The notes under the pieces were generated by a model that worked only from the letters and a program-made list of their open reading frames with translations, was not told where the DNA came from and searched no databases. A DNA stretch of 64,000 nucleotides from Corynebacterium mastitidis DSM 44356. GTDB lineage: Bacteria > Actinomycetota > Actinomycetes > Mycobacteriales > Mycobacteriaceae. Below are positions 30,447-39,272 of this stretch, one piece after another. Location of the stretch: NCBI RefSeq assembly GCF_000375365.1, contig NZ_AQXB01000001.1, positions 1-64,000 on the forward strand, read 5' to 3'. Each line of letters begins with the position of its first letter. Positions within the stretch are counted from its first letter, which is position 1. A program made the translations under genes and the position numbers.

Positions 30447-30523
30447 GGGCGGGCCGAGGCGGCGTCGTGGAAGGTCACCGGGGTCAAGGGTGGAGTTATT
30501 AATGGCTCCCGCGCCGTCTCATA

Positions 30524-30539
30524 GGTTATGGTAATAACC
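30524..30539 (+). promoter_or_regulatory. inverted repeat at the oxyR start (probable OxyR operator)
   Basis: GGTTAT (30524-30529) and ATAACC (30534-30539) form a 6-bp dyad with a 4-nt spacer ending directly before ATG 30540. A -10-like TAGGTT (30522-30527) overlaps it. LysR-type regulators bind such A/T-rich dyads, and OxyR usually represses itself. The site would block RNA polymerase directly. Confidence 0.5.
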
Positions 30540-31502
30540 ATGCACAACAAGGAGTACCGGCCGACTCTTGCCCAGCTTCGCACCTTCGTGACCATCGCGG
30601 ACAACAGGCACTTTGGCACCGCCGCGGCAAAGCTCAACATCTCTCAGCCCTCCCTCTCCCAGGCGCTCTCCGCCCTGGAAAACGGGATCGGCGTGCAACT
30701 CATCGAGCGCTCCACCCGCAAGGTCATCGTCACCCCCATCGGGGAGCGCCTGCTGCCCTACGCCAAGGCCGCCCTCGACGCCACCGACATCTTCGTGGCG
30801 CACTCGCGCGGCTCCTACGGCCAGCTCATCGGCCCGCTCTCCCTCGGCGTGATCCCCACCATCGCGCCCTACCTGCTGCCCACGCTGCTGCCGCTGCTGC
30901 GCCAGGAATACCCGGAGCTCGAGCCGCGCATCGTGGAGGACCGCACCACCCAGCTCCTGGAGATGCTGCGCGACGGCCGCATCGACGTCGCCCTCCTCGC
31001 GCTGCCCTCCGAGTCTCCCGGCGCGGTCGATATCCCCCTTTACCAGGAGGACTTCGTGGTGGTGGTGCCCTCCACGCACCCCCTCGCCGGGCGCCACGAC
31101 CTCTCCCTCCAGGCCCTCGACGAGCTTCAGCTCCTGCTGCTCAACGACGGCCACTGCCTGCACGATCAGATCGTGGACCTGTGCCGCAAGGCGGACCTGA
31201 ACCCGAGCGAGGCCGCCAGCGCCGTCACCCGGGCCTCCTCCCTGACCACCATCGTGCAGCTCGTGGCCGGGGGCCTGGGCGCCACGCTCGTTCCCGTCAG
31301 CGCGGTCGGCGCGGAGTGCCGCCGCCCGGGGCTGAGCACCGCCACCTTTGCCCCCGGCGTGAGCGCGGAGCGGCACGTGGGGCTGGTGCACCGCTCCTCA
31401 AGCTCCCGCACCCCGGAGTTCACCAAGCTGGGGGCGGTGATCACCAAGGCGTACCGGGCCACCACGCCCCACGAGTTTAGGCCGGTAATTGGCCGCCGCT
31501 AG
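30540..31502 (+). CDS. oxyR: hydrogen-peroxide-responsive LysR regulator OxyR
   Basis: A 320-residue LysR-family regulator. The N-terminal winged helix reads LAQLRTFVTIADNRHFGTAAAKLNISQPSLSQAL. The sensing cysteines are Cys206 and Cys215 in GHCLHDQIVDLC, the same eight-residue gap as E. coli OxyR, so it should form the regulatory disulfide. In C. glutamicum OxyR represses katA, dps and ftn genes. ATG 30540 is preferred over 30528 because corynebacterial OxyR begins M-x-NKEYRPTLAQLRTF. The last 26 bases overlap the convergent membrane-protein gene. Confidence 0.96.
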   Translation: MHNKEYRPTLAQLRTFVTIADNRHFGTAAAKLNISQPSLSQALSALENGIGVQLIERSTRKVIVTPIGERLLPYAKAALDATDIFVAHSRGSYGQLIGPLSLGVIPTIAPYLLPTLLPLLRQEYPELEPRIVEDRTTQLLEMLRDGRIDVALLALPSESPGAVDIPLYQEDFVVVVPSTHPLAGRHDLSLQALDELQLLLLNDGHCLHDQIVDLCRKADLNPSEAASAVTRASSLTTIVQLVAGGLGATLVPVSAVGAECRRPGLSTATFAPGVSAERHVGLVHRSSSSRTPEFTKLGAVITKAYRATTPHEFRPVIGRR

Positions 31503-32340
31503 CCTGGCGGTAGATGTGGGCGATCGCCAGGTAGCAGGCCGGGGTGAGGATCAACAGCCCCAGGCCGAGGGTCAGCAGGCCACCCACGAGGATCACGAGG
31601 GTGCTCAGGAAGGAAAACAGCAGAAGCTGCGGGTAGTTGCGCTTTCCGGCGGCAACGCCCAGCTTGATGGACTCCCCCACGCCGTGGCCGTCCGCCGCGT
31701 ACCAGGTCCACAGGCTAAACAGGGGACCCAGCAGCCACACAGCGAGCAGGAGGCCGAGGATACAAAGTAGCCCTATAAACGTCGCTTCAGGAGCGATCAT
31801 GTGCCCGACCCGCGAAAATACGATCAGCAGCACTACGAGGAACAACACGGTCCCCACAAGAAGAATGCCTTGAAGGATGGACACCCCCAGCACCTTGAAG
31901 TACGGGACGTTACGGAAGAAGTCCGCCAGGGAGATGCGCCGCTTGGTCACCTGCGCCAGCAGCCCCACCAAGAGGAACGGGGTAAGGAAAAACTGAGCGA
32001 GACCAACTGCGCCGTTGGCCACTGAATTAGCGTTCATGGAATAGTCCACGGCCTCCGCGTCGGACATCACTGAGTAATCGGGACCAGCAAGGTAAAAGCT
32101 CACCCCGGCGACCACGCCGATGACCAGGCCGATCGCCAGCGTTCCGAGGATCCAGATGTACCAGCTCGCAAAGACTGCCTTGAACGCCCACCTCACGGCG
32201 TCCATCACGTTGGCCTTCCCCGTTCCCACCGCGGGGGCGGTCCTGGCCCACTCCGGGGTCTCCGGCTGCTCGGGGCTGGCGTACGTCGGGTAGGCGTCAA
32301 AGCCCGAGGAGCCCTCGGGGTAGTTCGGGGGATTCGTCAT
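31477..32340 (-). CDS. multi-pass membrane protein, tandem paralogue A
   Basis: A 287-residue protein not recognised by name. About 40 polar N-terminal residues contain GFDAYPTY...ETPEWA; roughly six membrane helices follow. Motifs shared with the neighbour at 32429-33286: A-WAFKAVF...WILGT, LTPFLLVGLLAQVTK, VAAGKRNYPQLLLF, TLGLGLLILTPACYLAIAHIYRQASGGQLPA. It is probably a duplicated integral membrane protein with a cytosolic tail. The 88-bp gap between the two copies holds no clear terminator, so they could be co-transcribed. Somewhat lower GC than its surroundings around 31740-31870. Function is unknown. Confidence 0.8.
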   Translation of the reverse strand: MTNPPNYPEGSSGFDAYPTYASPEQPETPEWARTAPAVGTGKANVMDAVRWAFKAVFASWYIWILGTLAIGLVIGVVAGVSFYLAGPDYSVMSDAEAVDYSMNANSVANGAVGLAQFFLTPFLLVGLLAQVTKRRISLADFFRNVPYFKVLGVSILQGILLVGTVLFLVVLLIVFSRVGHMIAPEATFIGLLCILGLLLAVWLLGPLFSLWTWYAADGHGVGESIKLGVAAGKRNYPQLLLFSFLSTLVILVGGLLTLGLGLLILTPACYLAIAHIYRQASGGQLPA

Positions 32341-32428
32341 TACTCCCTCTTCTCCTTAAAATCTACGTGCGCATCGGTATGTTTCCCGCGCCCATCATAC
32401 CGGAGTTTTCACCCCGGATTCTTTCCCG

Positions 32429-33286
32429 TTAATTCCGCGCAGGCAACGGGCCGCCAAATGCCTGGCGCGCCATGTGGGCGTTGGCGAGAAGGTACACCGC
32501 CGGGAACACGAAAAGCCCCAACCCCAGGGTGAATACGATCGCGAAAACCATCACCATCGGGGCGATGAGTCCATAGAGCAGCAGCGCCCAGTAGTTGCGC
32601 TTCCCGGCGGTCAGGCCCCGGGATATTGCGGCCTTGGCGCTCTGCCCCTCGGCGGCAAACCACTCCCAGAAGAACACCAGAGGGGAAAGAAAAAAGGTGA
32701 GCAGGCCGCCGATCCCGAGCGCGAGGAGCACGAGCACCGCCTGAATATCGTCGTCGAACGCCTCCCCGGTGAGTCCCCCGACGAGGGCCAAAAGATAGGG
32801 AAGAAGACTGGTGACGGCGTAGCTCGCCAGCGCGGCGAGGAACACAGCGCCGTAGTTGAGGTTCTGGAAGAAGTACGCCCACTGCCCCTTTTTCTTGCTC
32901 ACCTGCGCCAGGGCCCCGGCGCAGAGGAAGGGGGTGAGAAGGAGCATGGAGAGCCCCGAGACCAGGTTGGGCGTCAGGTTCTTCCATCCCTGCGGCAACG
33001 CGTCGATGGCCACCTCGGCGGAGCCGCCGCCCAGGCCAAAAACGGAGAAGGCCACGGCAAAGCCGAGGGCCCCGATGATGAACATCATCAAAAACGATCC
33101 CAAGATCCACACTCGTTTGTTGGAAAAGACCGCGCGGAAGGCCCATCCCACGGCCTCTAGCACGTCCACCTTGCCTCCGGGCCGAGCGGGCTGTTCCTCC
33201 GCCCATTGCGGGGTTTCCTGCACGTAACGGGGGTAGCCCTCGAATCCGGGAGAATCTTCCGGATGGGGCGTAGAGGGATACGTCAT
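32429..33286 (-). CDS. multi-pass membrane protein, tandem paralogue B
   Basis: A 285-residue protein paralogous to the preceding entry. It has the same N-terminal pattern (GFEGYPRY...ETPQWA), the same WAFRAVF...WILGS opening of helix 1, LTPFLCAGALAQVSKKK, the GLTAGKRNYWALLLYG loop and the ending TLGLGLFVFPAVYLLANAHMARQAFGGPLPARN. Helix number is about six. It lies divergent from hrpA with 93 bp between the starts. Not recognised as a characterised family; possibly a poorly described envelope protein family of corynebacteria. Confidence 0.8.
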   Translation of the reverse strand: MTYPSTPHPEDSPGFEGYPRYVQETPQWAEEQPARPGGKVDVLEAVGWAFRAVFSNKRVWILGSFLMMFIIGALGFAVAFSVFGLGGGSAEVAIDALPQGWKNLTPNLVSGLSMLLLTPFLCAGALAQVSKKKGQWAYFFQNLNYGAVFLAALASYAVTSLLPYLLALVGGLTGEAFDDDIQAVLVLLALGIGGLLTFFLSPLVFFWEWFAAEGQSAKAAISRGLTAGKRNYWALLLYGLIAPMVMVFAIVFTLGLGLFVFPAVYLLANAHMARQAFGGPLPARN

Positions 33287-33339
33287 TGTTTCCTCTTATC
33301 TCTCGGAAATACGGAACCTCTCCCCATGCTACCTAGCCA

Positions 33340-33368
33340 TTGGACTGCGGCCCGCTATCCCCTAAAAT
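33340..33368 (+). promoter_or_regulatory. sigma-A promoter of hrpA
   Basis: TTGGAC (33340-33345) and TAAAAT (33363-33368) are separated by exactly 17 nt. The ATG of hrpA at 33380 lies 11 nt after the -10, so the message has no or almost no leader. Confidence 0.7.
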
Positions 33369-33379
33369 CGTCCCCTAGC

Positions 33380-36300
33380 ATGGAAAAACTGAAAGACCAC
33401 ATCGCCTCCCGCCTCAGCTCCGTCCCCCTCGCCCGCGAGCGCGCCCTGCGCCGTCGCTTCCGCGAGGCCTCCTCCGAGCGCGACTGGGAGGCCCTGGCCC
33501 GGGACGTCGATACCGCCGTGGGCGAGGTGGAGCGCAGGGCGAGCGCCATCCCGGAGATCACCTTCCCCGAGGAGCTTCCGGTGAGCGCGCGGCACGACGA
33601 CATCGCGCAGGCCATCCGGGATCACCAGGTGGTGGTGATCGCCGGGGAGACCGGCTCCGGCAAGACCACGCAGATCCCCAAGATCTGCCTGGAGCTGGGC
33701 TTCGGGCGGCGCGGGCTCATCGGGCACACCCAGCCCCGGCGGCTCGCCGCGCGCACGGTGGCCGAGCGGATCGCGGACGAGCTGGGCCAGGACATCGGCC
33801 AGTCCGTGGGCTACGCCATCCGCTTCGACGACCGCGTGAGCCCCAGCACCTCCGTGAAGCTGATGACCGACGGCATCCTGCTCGCGGAGATGCAGCGCGA
33901 CCGCTTCTTCAACGCCTACGACGTCATCATCATCGACGAGGCCCACGAGCGCTCGCTCAACATCGACTTCCTCCTGGGCTACCTCAAGAGGCTGCTCCCC
34001 CAGCGCCCGGACCTCAAGGTCATCATCACCTCCGCCACCATCGACCCCGAGCGCTTCGCCCGGCACTTCTGCAACGCCCAGGGCGAGCCCGCGCCCATCG
34101 TGGAGGTCTCCGGGCGCACCTACCCGGTGGAGATCCGCTACCGCCCCGAGGAGGAGGACCCCGACGCCCTCGTCCACGCCATCGAGGAGCTCATGGCGGA
34201 GGGGCCGGGGGACATCCTGTGCTTCTTCCCCAGCGAGCGCGACATCCGCGACGCCATGGAGGTGCTCGAGGCCAAGAAGTGGCGCGCCACCCACATCCTC
34301 CCCCTGTTCGGGCGGCTGTCCAACCAGGAGCAGCACCGCGTCTTTTCCCCCCACTCGGGGCGGCGCATCGTGCTGTCCACGAACATCGCGGAGACCTCCC
34401 TGACCGTGCCCGGCATCCACTACGTGGTGGACACCGGCACCGCGCGCATCTCCCGCTACTCCACCCGCACCAAGGTGCAGCGGCTGCCCATCGAGCCCGT
34501 CTCCCAGGCCAGCGCCAACCAGCGCTCCGGCCGCTGCGGGCGCATCGCGGACGGCGTGGCCATCCGCCTGTACTCGGAGGAGGACTTCGCCTCCCGCCCG
34601 GAGTTCACCGACCCCGAGATCCTGCGCACCAACCTCGCCAGCGTGATCCTCCAGATGGCCTCGCTGCGCCTGGGGGACATCGCCCGCTTCCCCTTCGTGC
34701 AGCCCCCGGAGGCGCGCCACATCCGCGACGGCCTGCACCTGCTCCACGAGCTCGGCGCCATCACCCAGCGGCACAACGAGGGGCAGCCCAAGCTCACCCG
34801 CATCGGGCGCGACCTCGCGCGCATCCCCGTGGACCCCCGCCTGGCCCGCATGCTGGTCGAGGCCCACCGCCTGGGCTGCCTGCACGAGGTCATCGTGATC
34901 GTGGCGGCACTGACCACCCAGGACATCCGGGAACGCCCCCTCGACCACCAGGCCAAGGCGGATCAGTTGCACGCCCGGTTCCGCGATAAGCGCAGCGACT
35001 TCCTCAGCTACCTCAAGCTCTGGGAATACCTTGGCGCCAAGCGCTCGGAGCTCAGCGGCAACGGCCTGCGCAGGCTGATGAAGGCGGAGTTCTTGCACTA
35101 CATGCGCTCGCGCGAGTGGCGCGACCTGGTGCGCCAACTGCGCGACGTGGCCAAGCAACTCGGGTGGAACATCCCCGACCCCACCGGCAACGCCGAGGCG
35201 ATTCACTGCAGCCTGCTCGCCGGGCTGCTGATGAACATCGGCCAGCGCGACGGTTCCTCCAAGGAGTTCCGGGGCACCCGCAACACCCGCTTCATGGTCT
35301 TCCCCGGCTCCGCCCTGGCCAAGAAGCCGCCGGAGTTCCTCATGGCCGCGGAACTCGTGGAGACCTCGCGGCTGTGGGCCCGGGACGTGGCCGCCATCGA
35401 CCCCGCCTGGGTGGAACGCCTGGCGGGCGACCTGCTCAAGCGCCAGCACTCCGATCCCTCGTGGTCGCGCTCCAAGGGAGCGGCGATGGTCCGGGAAAAG
35501 GGCACCCTGTACGGGGTCCCGCTCTACGCGGACAGGCCGGTGCCGTATCACCGGGTCGATCCCGAGGCCGCCCGCGCGATGTTCATCCGGCACGCGCTCA
35601 TCGAGGGGGACTGGCACACCCGGCATCACTTCTTCCACGACAACGCCGCCAAGCTCGCCCAGGCCGCCGAGGTGGAGGACAAGGCCCGCCGCCGCGGCCT
35701 CGTGGCCGACGAGGACGCGCTCTTTGACTTCTACGATCAGCGCCTGCCCGACTCCATCACCACCGGGGCGCACTTCGACTCCTGGTGGAAGAAGAAGCGC
35801 CGGGATAGCCCCCATCACCTGGACTTTTCCCCCGAGGCCCTGCTGGACGACGCCGCGCGGGAGGTGACCGAGGAGCTGTTCCCCGACCGCTGGGGAAAGT
35901 TCCGCCTGGAATACACCTTCGAGCCGGGTGCCAAGGACGACGGCGTGCGCGTGCTCGTTCCCGTGCCCATGCTCGCCAGCGTGGACCCCGCGCCCTTCCG
36001 GTGGCTCGTGCCCGGCATGCGCGAGGAACTCGTCACGGAGATGATCCGCGGCCTGCCCAAGGGCCTGCGGCGCAGCGTGGTTCCCGCGCCGGACTTTGCC
36101 CGCCGGATTCTCCCCCTCCTTGACCCCGAGGAGGACCTGTGCGAGTCCGTGGCGGCGGCCCTGCGCCGGGTGGGCGGAACCGGCATCAACGCCTCCGACT
36201 TCTCCCCCGCCGCCCTGCCCGCGCACCTGCGGATGACCTTCGCGGCGGTGAACAAGCGCGGCAAGATCGTCGATTCCGACAAGGACGTGCGCGCGCTGCG

Positions 36301-37213
36301 CACGCGGCAGTCCGCGCAGATCCACTCCTCCATGGACCGGCTGAGCAACTACGCGGAGACCACCGAGGCCGCGGAGTGGCGCGAGGACACCCTGGGGGCC
36401 ATTCCCGAGACCGTGGAGACCAGCGTGGACGGGCACACGGTCACCGCGTACCCGGCGCTGAGCCTGCCCAAGCAGGGCGTGGCGGTGGTGGTCTTTCCCA
36501 CCAAGGCCGCGGCCGATCAGTCCATGTTCACCAGCACGCTCACCCTGCTCATGCGCGGGGTCTCCCTCAGCGCCAAGCAGATGGTCAAGGGGCTGCCCCT
36601 GCAGCAGCGGGTGGCCGTGGAGCACTACCCGCACGGCGGCATGGAGGGCCTCGTGGAGGAGGCGCGCGTGGCCGCCATCCGGGACCTTCTTGTGACCGCC
36701 GGGGGCCCGGCCCGGACCCCCGAGGGCTTCTCCCGGCTCCGGGCCGCCGTGGAACCGAAGGTGGCCGGGGAGGTGCGCCGCACGATCGTGGCGCTGGCCC
36801 CGGGGCTGGTGGCCTACCAGCGGCTCTCCGAGGAGCTCCAGGGCTGGGAGGGCCCCGCCATCGAGGACATGCAGGGCGAGCTGGCCTTCCTGCTTCCCCC
36901 CAAGGCCCTCATCGTGCACGGCACCGAGCGGCTCAAGCACCTCCCCCGGTACCTCCAGGCGATGTCGCTGCGCCTGGAGGAGATGCCCCGCGACCCGGAC
37001 AAGGACGCCGACCGGCAGGACGAGGTGGACGCCGTGCGCGGGCAGCTCGACAAGGTGCTCAAGGCCAAGCCTCGGGGCTTCGAGAAGACGCGGGCGGTCA
37101 AGGACGTGCTCTGGATGATCCAGGAGCTCCGGGTGAGCCTGTTCGCGCAGCGCCTGGGCACCGCGCAGCCGGTCTCGCGCAAGCGGATCACCCGGGCCAT
37201 CGACAAGCTGTGA
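33380..37213 (+). CDS. hrpA: ATP-dependent RNA helicase HrpA
   Basis: A 1277-residue DEAH-box helicase. Walker A is IAGETGSGKTTQIPK near 88-102, the DEAH box is in IIDEAHERSLNIDFLLGYL, SAT is in ITSATIDPERFA, and motif VI is QRSGRCGRIADG. The helicase-associated, OB-fold and long DUF3418 C-terminal domains complete the usual length of about 1300. In E. coli HrpA rescues stalled ribosomes on mRNA. The start is fixed by the adjacent promoter; the frame is open further upstream but without family similarity. Convergent with nrdR. Confidence 0.96.
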   Translation: MEKLKDHIASRLSSVPLARERALRRRFREASSERDWEALARDVDTAVGEVERRASAIPEITFPEELPVSARHDDIAQAIRDHQVVVIAGETGSGKTTQIPKICLELGFGRRGLIGHTQPRRLAARTVAERIADELGQDIGQSVGYAIRFDDRVSPSTSVKLMTDGILLAEMQRDRFFNAYDVIIIDEAHERSLNIDFLLGYLKRLLPQRPDLKVIITSATIDPERFARHFCNAQGEPAPIVEVSGRTYPVEIRYRPEEEDPDALVHAIEELMAEGPGDILCFFPSERDIRDAMEVLEAKKWRATHILPLFGRLSNQEQHRVFSPHSGRRIVLSTNIAETSLTVPGIHYVVDTGTARISRYSTRTKVQRLPIEPVSQASANQRSGRCGRIADGVAIRLYSEEDFASRPEFTDPEILRTNLASVILQMASLRLGDIARFPFVQPPEARHIRDGLHLLHELGAITQRHNEGQPKLTRIGRDLARIPVDPRLARMLVEAHRLGCLHEVIVIVAALTTQDIRERPLDHQAKADQLHARFRDKRSDFLSYLKLWEYLGAKRSELSGNGLRRLMKAEFLHYMRSREWRDLVRQLRDVAKQLGWNIPDPTGNAEAIHCSLLAGLLMNIGQRDGSSKEFRGTRNTRFMVFPGSALAKKPPEFLMAAELVETSRLWARDVAAIDPAWVERLAGDLLKRQHSDPSWSRSKGAAMVREKGTLYGVPLYADRPVPYHRVDPEAARAMFIRHALIEGDWHTRHHFFHDNAAKLAQAAEVEDKARRRGLVADEDALFDFYDQRLPDSITTGAHFDSWWKKKRRDSPHHLDFSPEALLDDAAREVTEELFPDRWGKFRLEYTFEPGAKDDGVRVLVPVPMLASVDPAPFRWLVPGMREELVTEMIRGLPKGLRRSVVPAPDFARRILPLLDPEEDLCESVAAALRRVGGTGINASDFSPAALPAHLRMTFAAVNKRGKIVDSDKDVRALRTRQSAQIHSSMDRLSNYAETTEAAEWREDTLGAIPETVETSVDGHTVTAYPALSLPKQGVAVVVFPTKAAADQSMFTSTLTLLMRGVSLSAKQMVKGLPLQQRVAVEHYPHGGMEGLVEEARVAAIRDLLVTAGGPARTPEGFSRLRAAVEPKVAGEVRRTIVALAPGLVAYQRLSEELQGWEGPAIEDMQGELAFLLPPKALIVHGTERLKHLPRYLQAMSLRLEEMPRDPDKDADRQDEVDAVRGQLDKVLKAKPRGFEKTRAVKDVLWMIQELRVSLFAQRLGTAQPVSRKRITRAIDKL

Positions 37214-37229
37214 GCGGCGTCGGCGGGAC

Positions 37230-37700
37230 CTAGTCCTCGTGCGGGGCAGCCTCCCGGAGGCGGCGCCGCATCAACCGGATCTCCTTTTCAAAGTCCTCCG
37301 CGCAGTCGAAGGACTTATACACCGAGGCGAAGCGCAGGTAGGCCACCTCGTCGAGTTCCCGCAGCGGCTCCAGGATGGCCAACCCGATGGCGTTGGCGTT
37401 GATCTGGGAGCTGCCGTGGCTGCGCACGGTCTCCTCCACCTGCTGCGCCAGGCGCTTGAGCGCGTCGTCGGATACGTCCCGCCCCTGGCAGGCGCGGCGC
37501 ACGCCCACGATCACCTTCTCGCGGCTAAAGGGCTCGGTGACTCCGTTGCGCTTGACCACCAGGAGTATCGCCTTTTCCACCGTGGTGAACCTTCCCGAGC
37601 AACTGCTGCACTCGCGGCGTCGCCTGATGGCGGCCCCGGCGTCGATCACGCGGGAATCAATGACCCGGGAATGCGCGTGGTGGCAAAAAGGGCAATACAC
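37230..37700 (-). CDS. nrdR: transcriptional repressor NrdR
   Basis: A 156-residue ATP-cone repressor of ribonucleotide reductase genes. The zinc ribbon uses Cys3/Cys6 (YCPFC) and Cys31/Cys34 (CSSC) with RVIDSRV and RRRREC between them. The ATP-cone begins [24 protein letters not shown]. It senses dATP/ATP. The GTG start at 37700 has AGGAGAAGG about 7 nt upstream. NrdR next to lexA/divS matches C. glutamicum. Confidence 0.96.
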   Translation of the reverse strand: MYCPFCHHAHSRVIDSRVIDAGAAIRRRRECSSCSGRFTTVEKAILLVVKRNGVTEPFSREKVIVGVRRACQGRDVSDDALKRLAQQVEETVRSHGSSQINANAIGLAILEPLRELDEVAYLRFASVYKSFDCAEDFEKEIRLMRRRLREAAPHED

Positions 37701-37775
37701 GGGGGAACCTTCTCCTGGGGAGGAATCGTCTAGGGATGACCGCACCCCATTGTAGGAAAGCCCACCCCGGCGCCG

Positions 37776-38150
37776 TCATCGGGAGGCCGAGGCAACCGAG
37801 GCCCCGGAGGCCCCCGCGTGCACGCTCGGCGCCGGTTCCACCGAGGCGTCCGCGCCCTCCGTGAGAAACATCGTCCCCAGCACCATGCTGAGCCCGAACA
37901 ATCCCCCGACGAGGTACGTGGTCAGGCGGTCCGCGGCGCTGCGTCGCGCGGGTGTTCCACTGCTCCACCGAGGCACATCGTACCCCCTCGATCCGCCCTC
38001 GCCGTGGGCCTCATTCGAAAATGTCAGCGTTCGAACATCGCCCTCGAAGAAGGCTCCGGAACGCCCCCGGTTGGGCTCCCATATGGCTGCGCTCGCAGGA
38101 GTGGCAGCGGGGAAAGAAGCGTTCTTAACAGGAAAAAGAGAGATCGTCAT
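37776..38150 (-). CDS. divS: small single-pass membrane protein, DivS-like SOS cell-division suppressor candidate
   Basis: A 124-residue protein with about 70 polar residues, one membrane helix (TTYLVGGLFGLSMVLGTMFL, about 81-100) and a short Ala/Ser/Pro tail. It sits divergent from lexA with a LexA-type box in its leader, exactly where C. glutamicum has divS and mycobacteria have the LysM-bearing chiZ. No LysM domain is present. AAAGGA lies 6 nt before ATG 38150, which decides the start (ATG 38156 would leave no spacing). Identity rests on position, topology and the SOS box, not on a strong sequence motif. Confidence 0.6.
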   Translation of the reverse strand: MTISLFPVKNASFPAATPASAAIWEPNRGRSGAFFEGDVRTLTFSNEAHGEGGSRGYDVPRWSSGTPARRSAADRLTTYLVGGLFGLSMVLGTMFLTEGADASVEPAPSVHAGASGASVASASR

Positions 38151-38223
38151 AGCCATTCCTTTCACCATCGCCCGCCAGGATAGGCTGCGGGCGCGACACT
38201 ATCGAACACGACCACCGAAATCT

Positions 38224-38239
38224 TAGATCACCTGTTCGA
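38224..38239. promoter_or_regulatory. LexA (SOS) box for divS
   Basis: TAGATCACCTGTTCGA agrees with the corynebacterial SOS consensus TCGAAMANNTGTTCGA at 12 of the 14 specified positions. It lies 74 bp upstream of the divS start codon. Confidence 0.7.
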
Positions 38240-38304
38240 CTCCGATGTTCTGATCCCGTTATAGCACCCTCCCGTGGGAGTGTCTAGCCCCGCCGGGTAT
38301 TTTT

Positions 38305-38320
38305 TCGAACACCCGTCCCA
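38305..38320. promoter_or_regulatory. LexA (SOS) box for lexA
   Basis: TCGAACACCCGTCCCA matches the SOS consensus at 11 of 14 specified positions, with a perfect left half. It overlaps the expected -35 of the promoter whose -10 is TAGAGT at 38340-38345, 66 bp before the lexA ATG. This implies autorepression. Confidence 0.6.
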
Positions 38321-38385
38321 AACCCCGGCCCGGGTTGTGTAGAGTGAGGGGCAACGGAGTCACACAGGCACGAAGGAGTCCACGC

Positions 38386-39081
38386 ATGCCGCGCACCTCG
38401 CACCGCCCCGACCGGGACGACGACACCCCGAATCTCGCCGACCTCTCCCCGCGTCAGCGGCGCATCCTCGAGGTCATCCGCGACGCCGTCGTGCTACGCG
38501 GCTATCCCCCGAGCATCCGCGAGATCGGGGACGCCGCGGGCCTCCAGTCCACCTCCTCGGTGGCCTACCAGCTCAAGGAGCTGGAGAAGAAGGGGTTCCT
38601 ACGGCGCGATCCCAACAAGCCCCGCGCGGTGGACGTCCGGCACCTGCCCGGGGATTCCGCGCCCAAGAAGGCCCCCGCGCCCGCGACTATCCCGCCGGAG
38701 GCCTCCGCCACGTCCTACGTGCCCATCGTGGGCAGCATCGCCGCGGGCTCTCCCATCCTGGCGGAAGAAAACGTGGACGACTACTTCCCGCTGCCCAGCG
38801 ACGTCGTGGGCGACGGCGAGCTGTACATGCTCAAGGTATCCGGCGACTCCATGCGGGACGCCGGCATCCTGCACGGGGACTGGATCGTGGTGCGCTCCCA
38901 GCCCGTGGCCGAGGAGGGGGAGTTCGTGGCGGCGCTCATCGACGGCGAGGCCACCGTCAAGGAGTTCCACAAGGACGCCACCGGCGTGTGGCTCCTCCCG
39001 CACAACGACGCCTACGATCCCATCGACGGCACGCACGCGCAGATCATGGGGAAGGTGGTATCGGTTATGCGCAAACTCTAG
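38386..39081 (+). CDS. lexA: SOS regulator LexA
   Basis: A 231-residue LexA. The N-terminal winged helix covers about 18-85 ([16 protein letters not shown]...[31 protein letters not shown]). The self-cleavage site is Ala120-Gly121 in SIAAGSP, and the catalytic pair is Ser155 (GDSM) and Lys192 (VKEF). RecA filaments in this cell trigger its cleavage; recA is at 56.0-57.1 kb. ATG 38386 has GAAGGAG 6-8 nt upstream; the longer open frame would start inside the operator region. Confidence 0.97.
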   Translation: MPRTSHRPDRDDDTPNLADLSPRQRRILEVIRDAVVLRGYPPSIREIGDAAGLQSTSSVAYQLKELEKKGFLRRDPNKPRAVDVRHLPGDSAPKKAPAPATIPPEASATSYVPIVGSIAAGSPILAEENVDDYFPLPSDVVGDGELYMLKVSGDSMRDAGILHGDWIVVRSQPVAEEGEFVAALIDGEATVKEFHKDATGVWLLPHNDAYDPIDGTHAQIMGKVVSVMRKL

Positions 39082-39272
39082 CGGCCGCCACCCCCACATT
39101 GAGGGGAACCGCGCGCGGCCTCCACCCGTTTCCCACTTTCTGACCTCACCTTTTGGCCCGAGCCCACACGAGGTCAACAAAAACCACAGAGACCATGTGG
39201 CTTTTATGGAAGAATGGGGAACACGCCGGGATCTGATGACCCGAATGTGCCCGATTGGAAAGGACAACCGCC

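Noticed and set aside
33362..36940. A 1192-codon open frame antisense to hrpA
   Set aside because: It is the mirror of hrpA's third-position GC bias. It is His/Gly/Leu-rich with no motif, while hrpA has all helicase motifs.
38010..38035. SOS-like TCGAAAATGTCAGCGTTCGAACA inside the divS candidate
   Set aside because: Half-sites have the wrong spacing and it lies within the coding region; two better boxes stand upstream.
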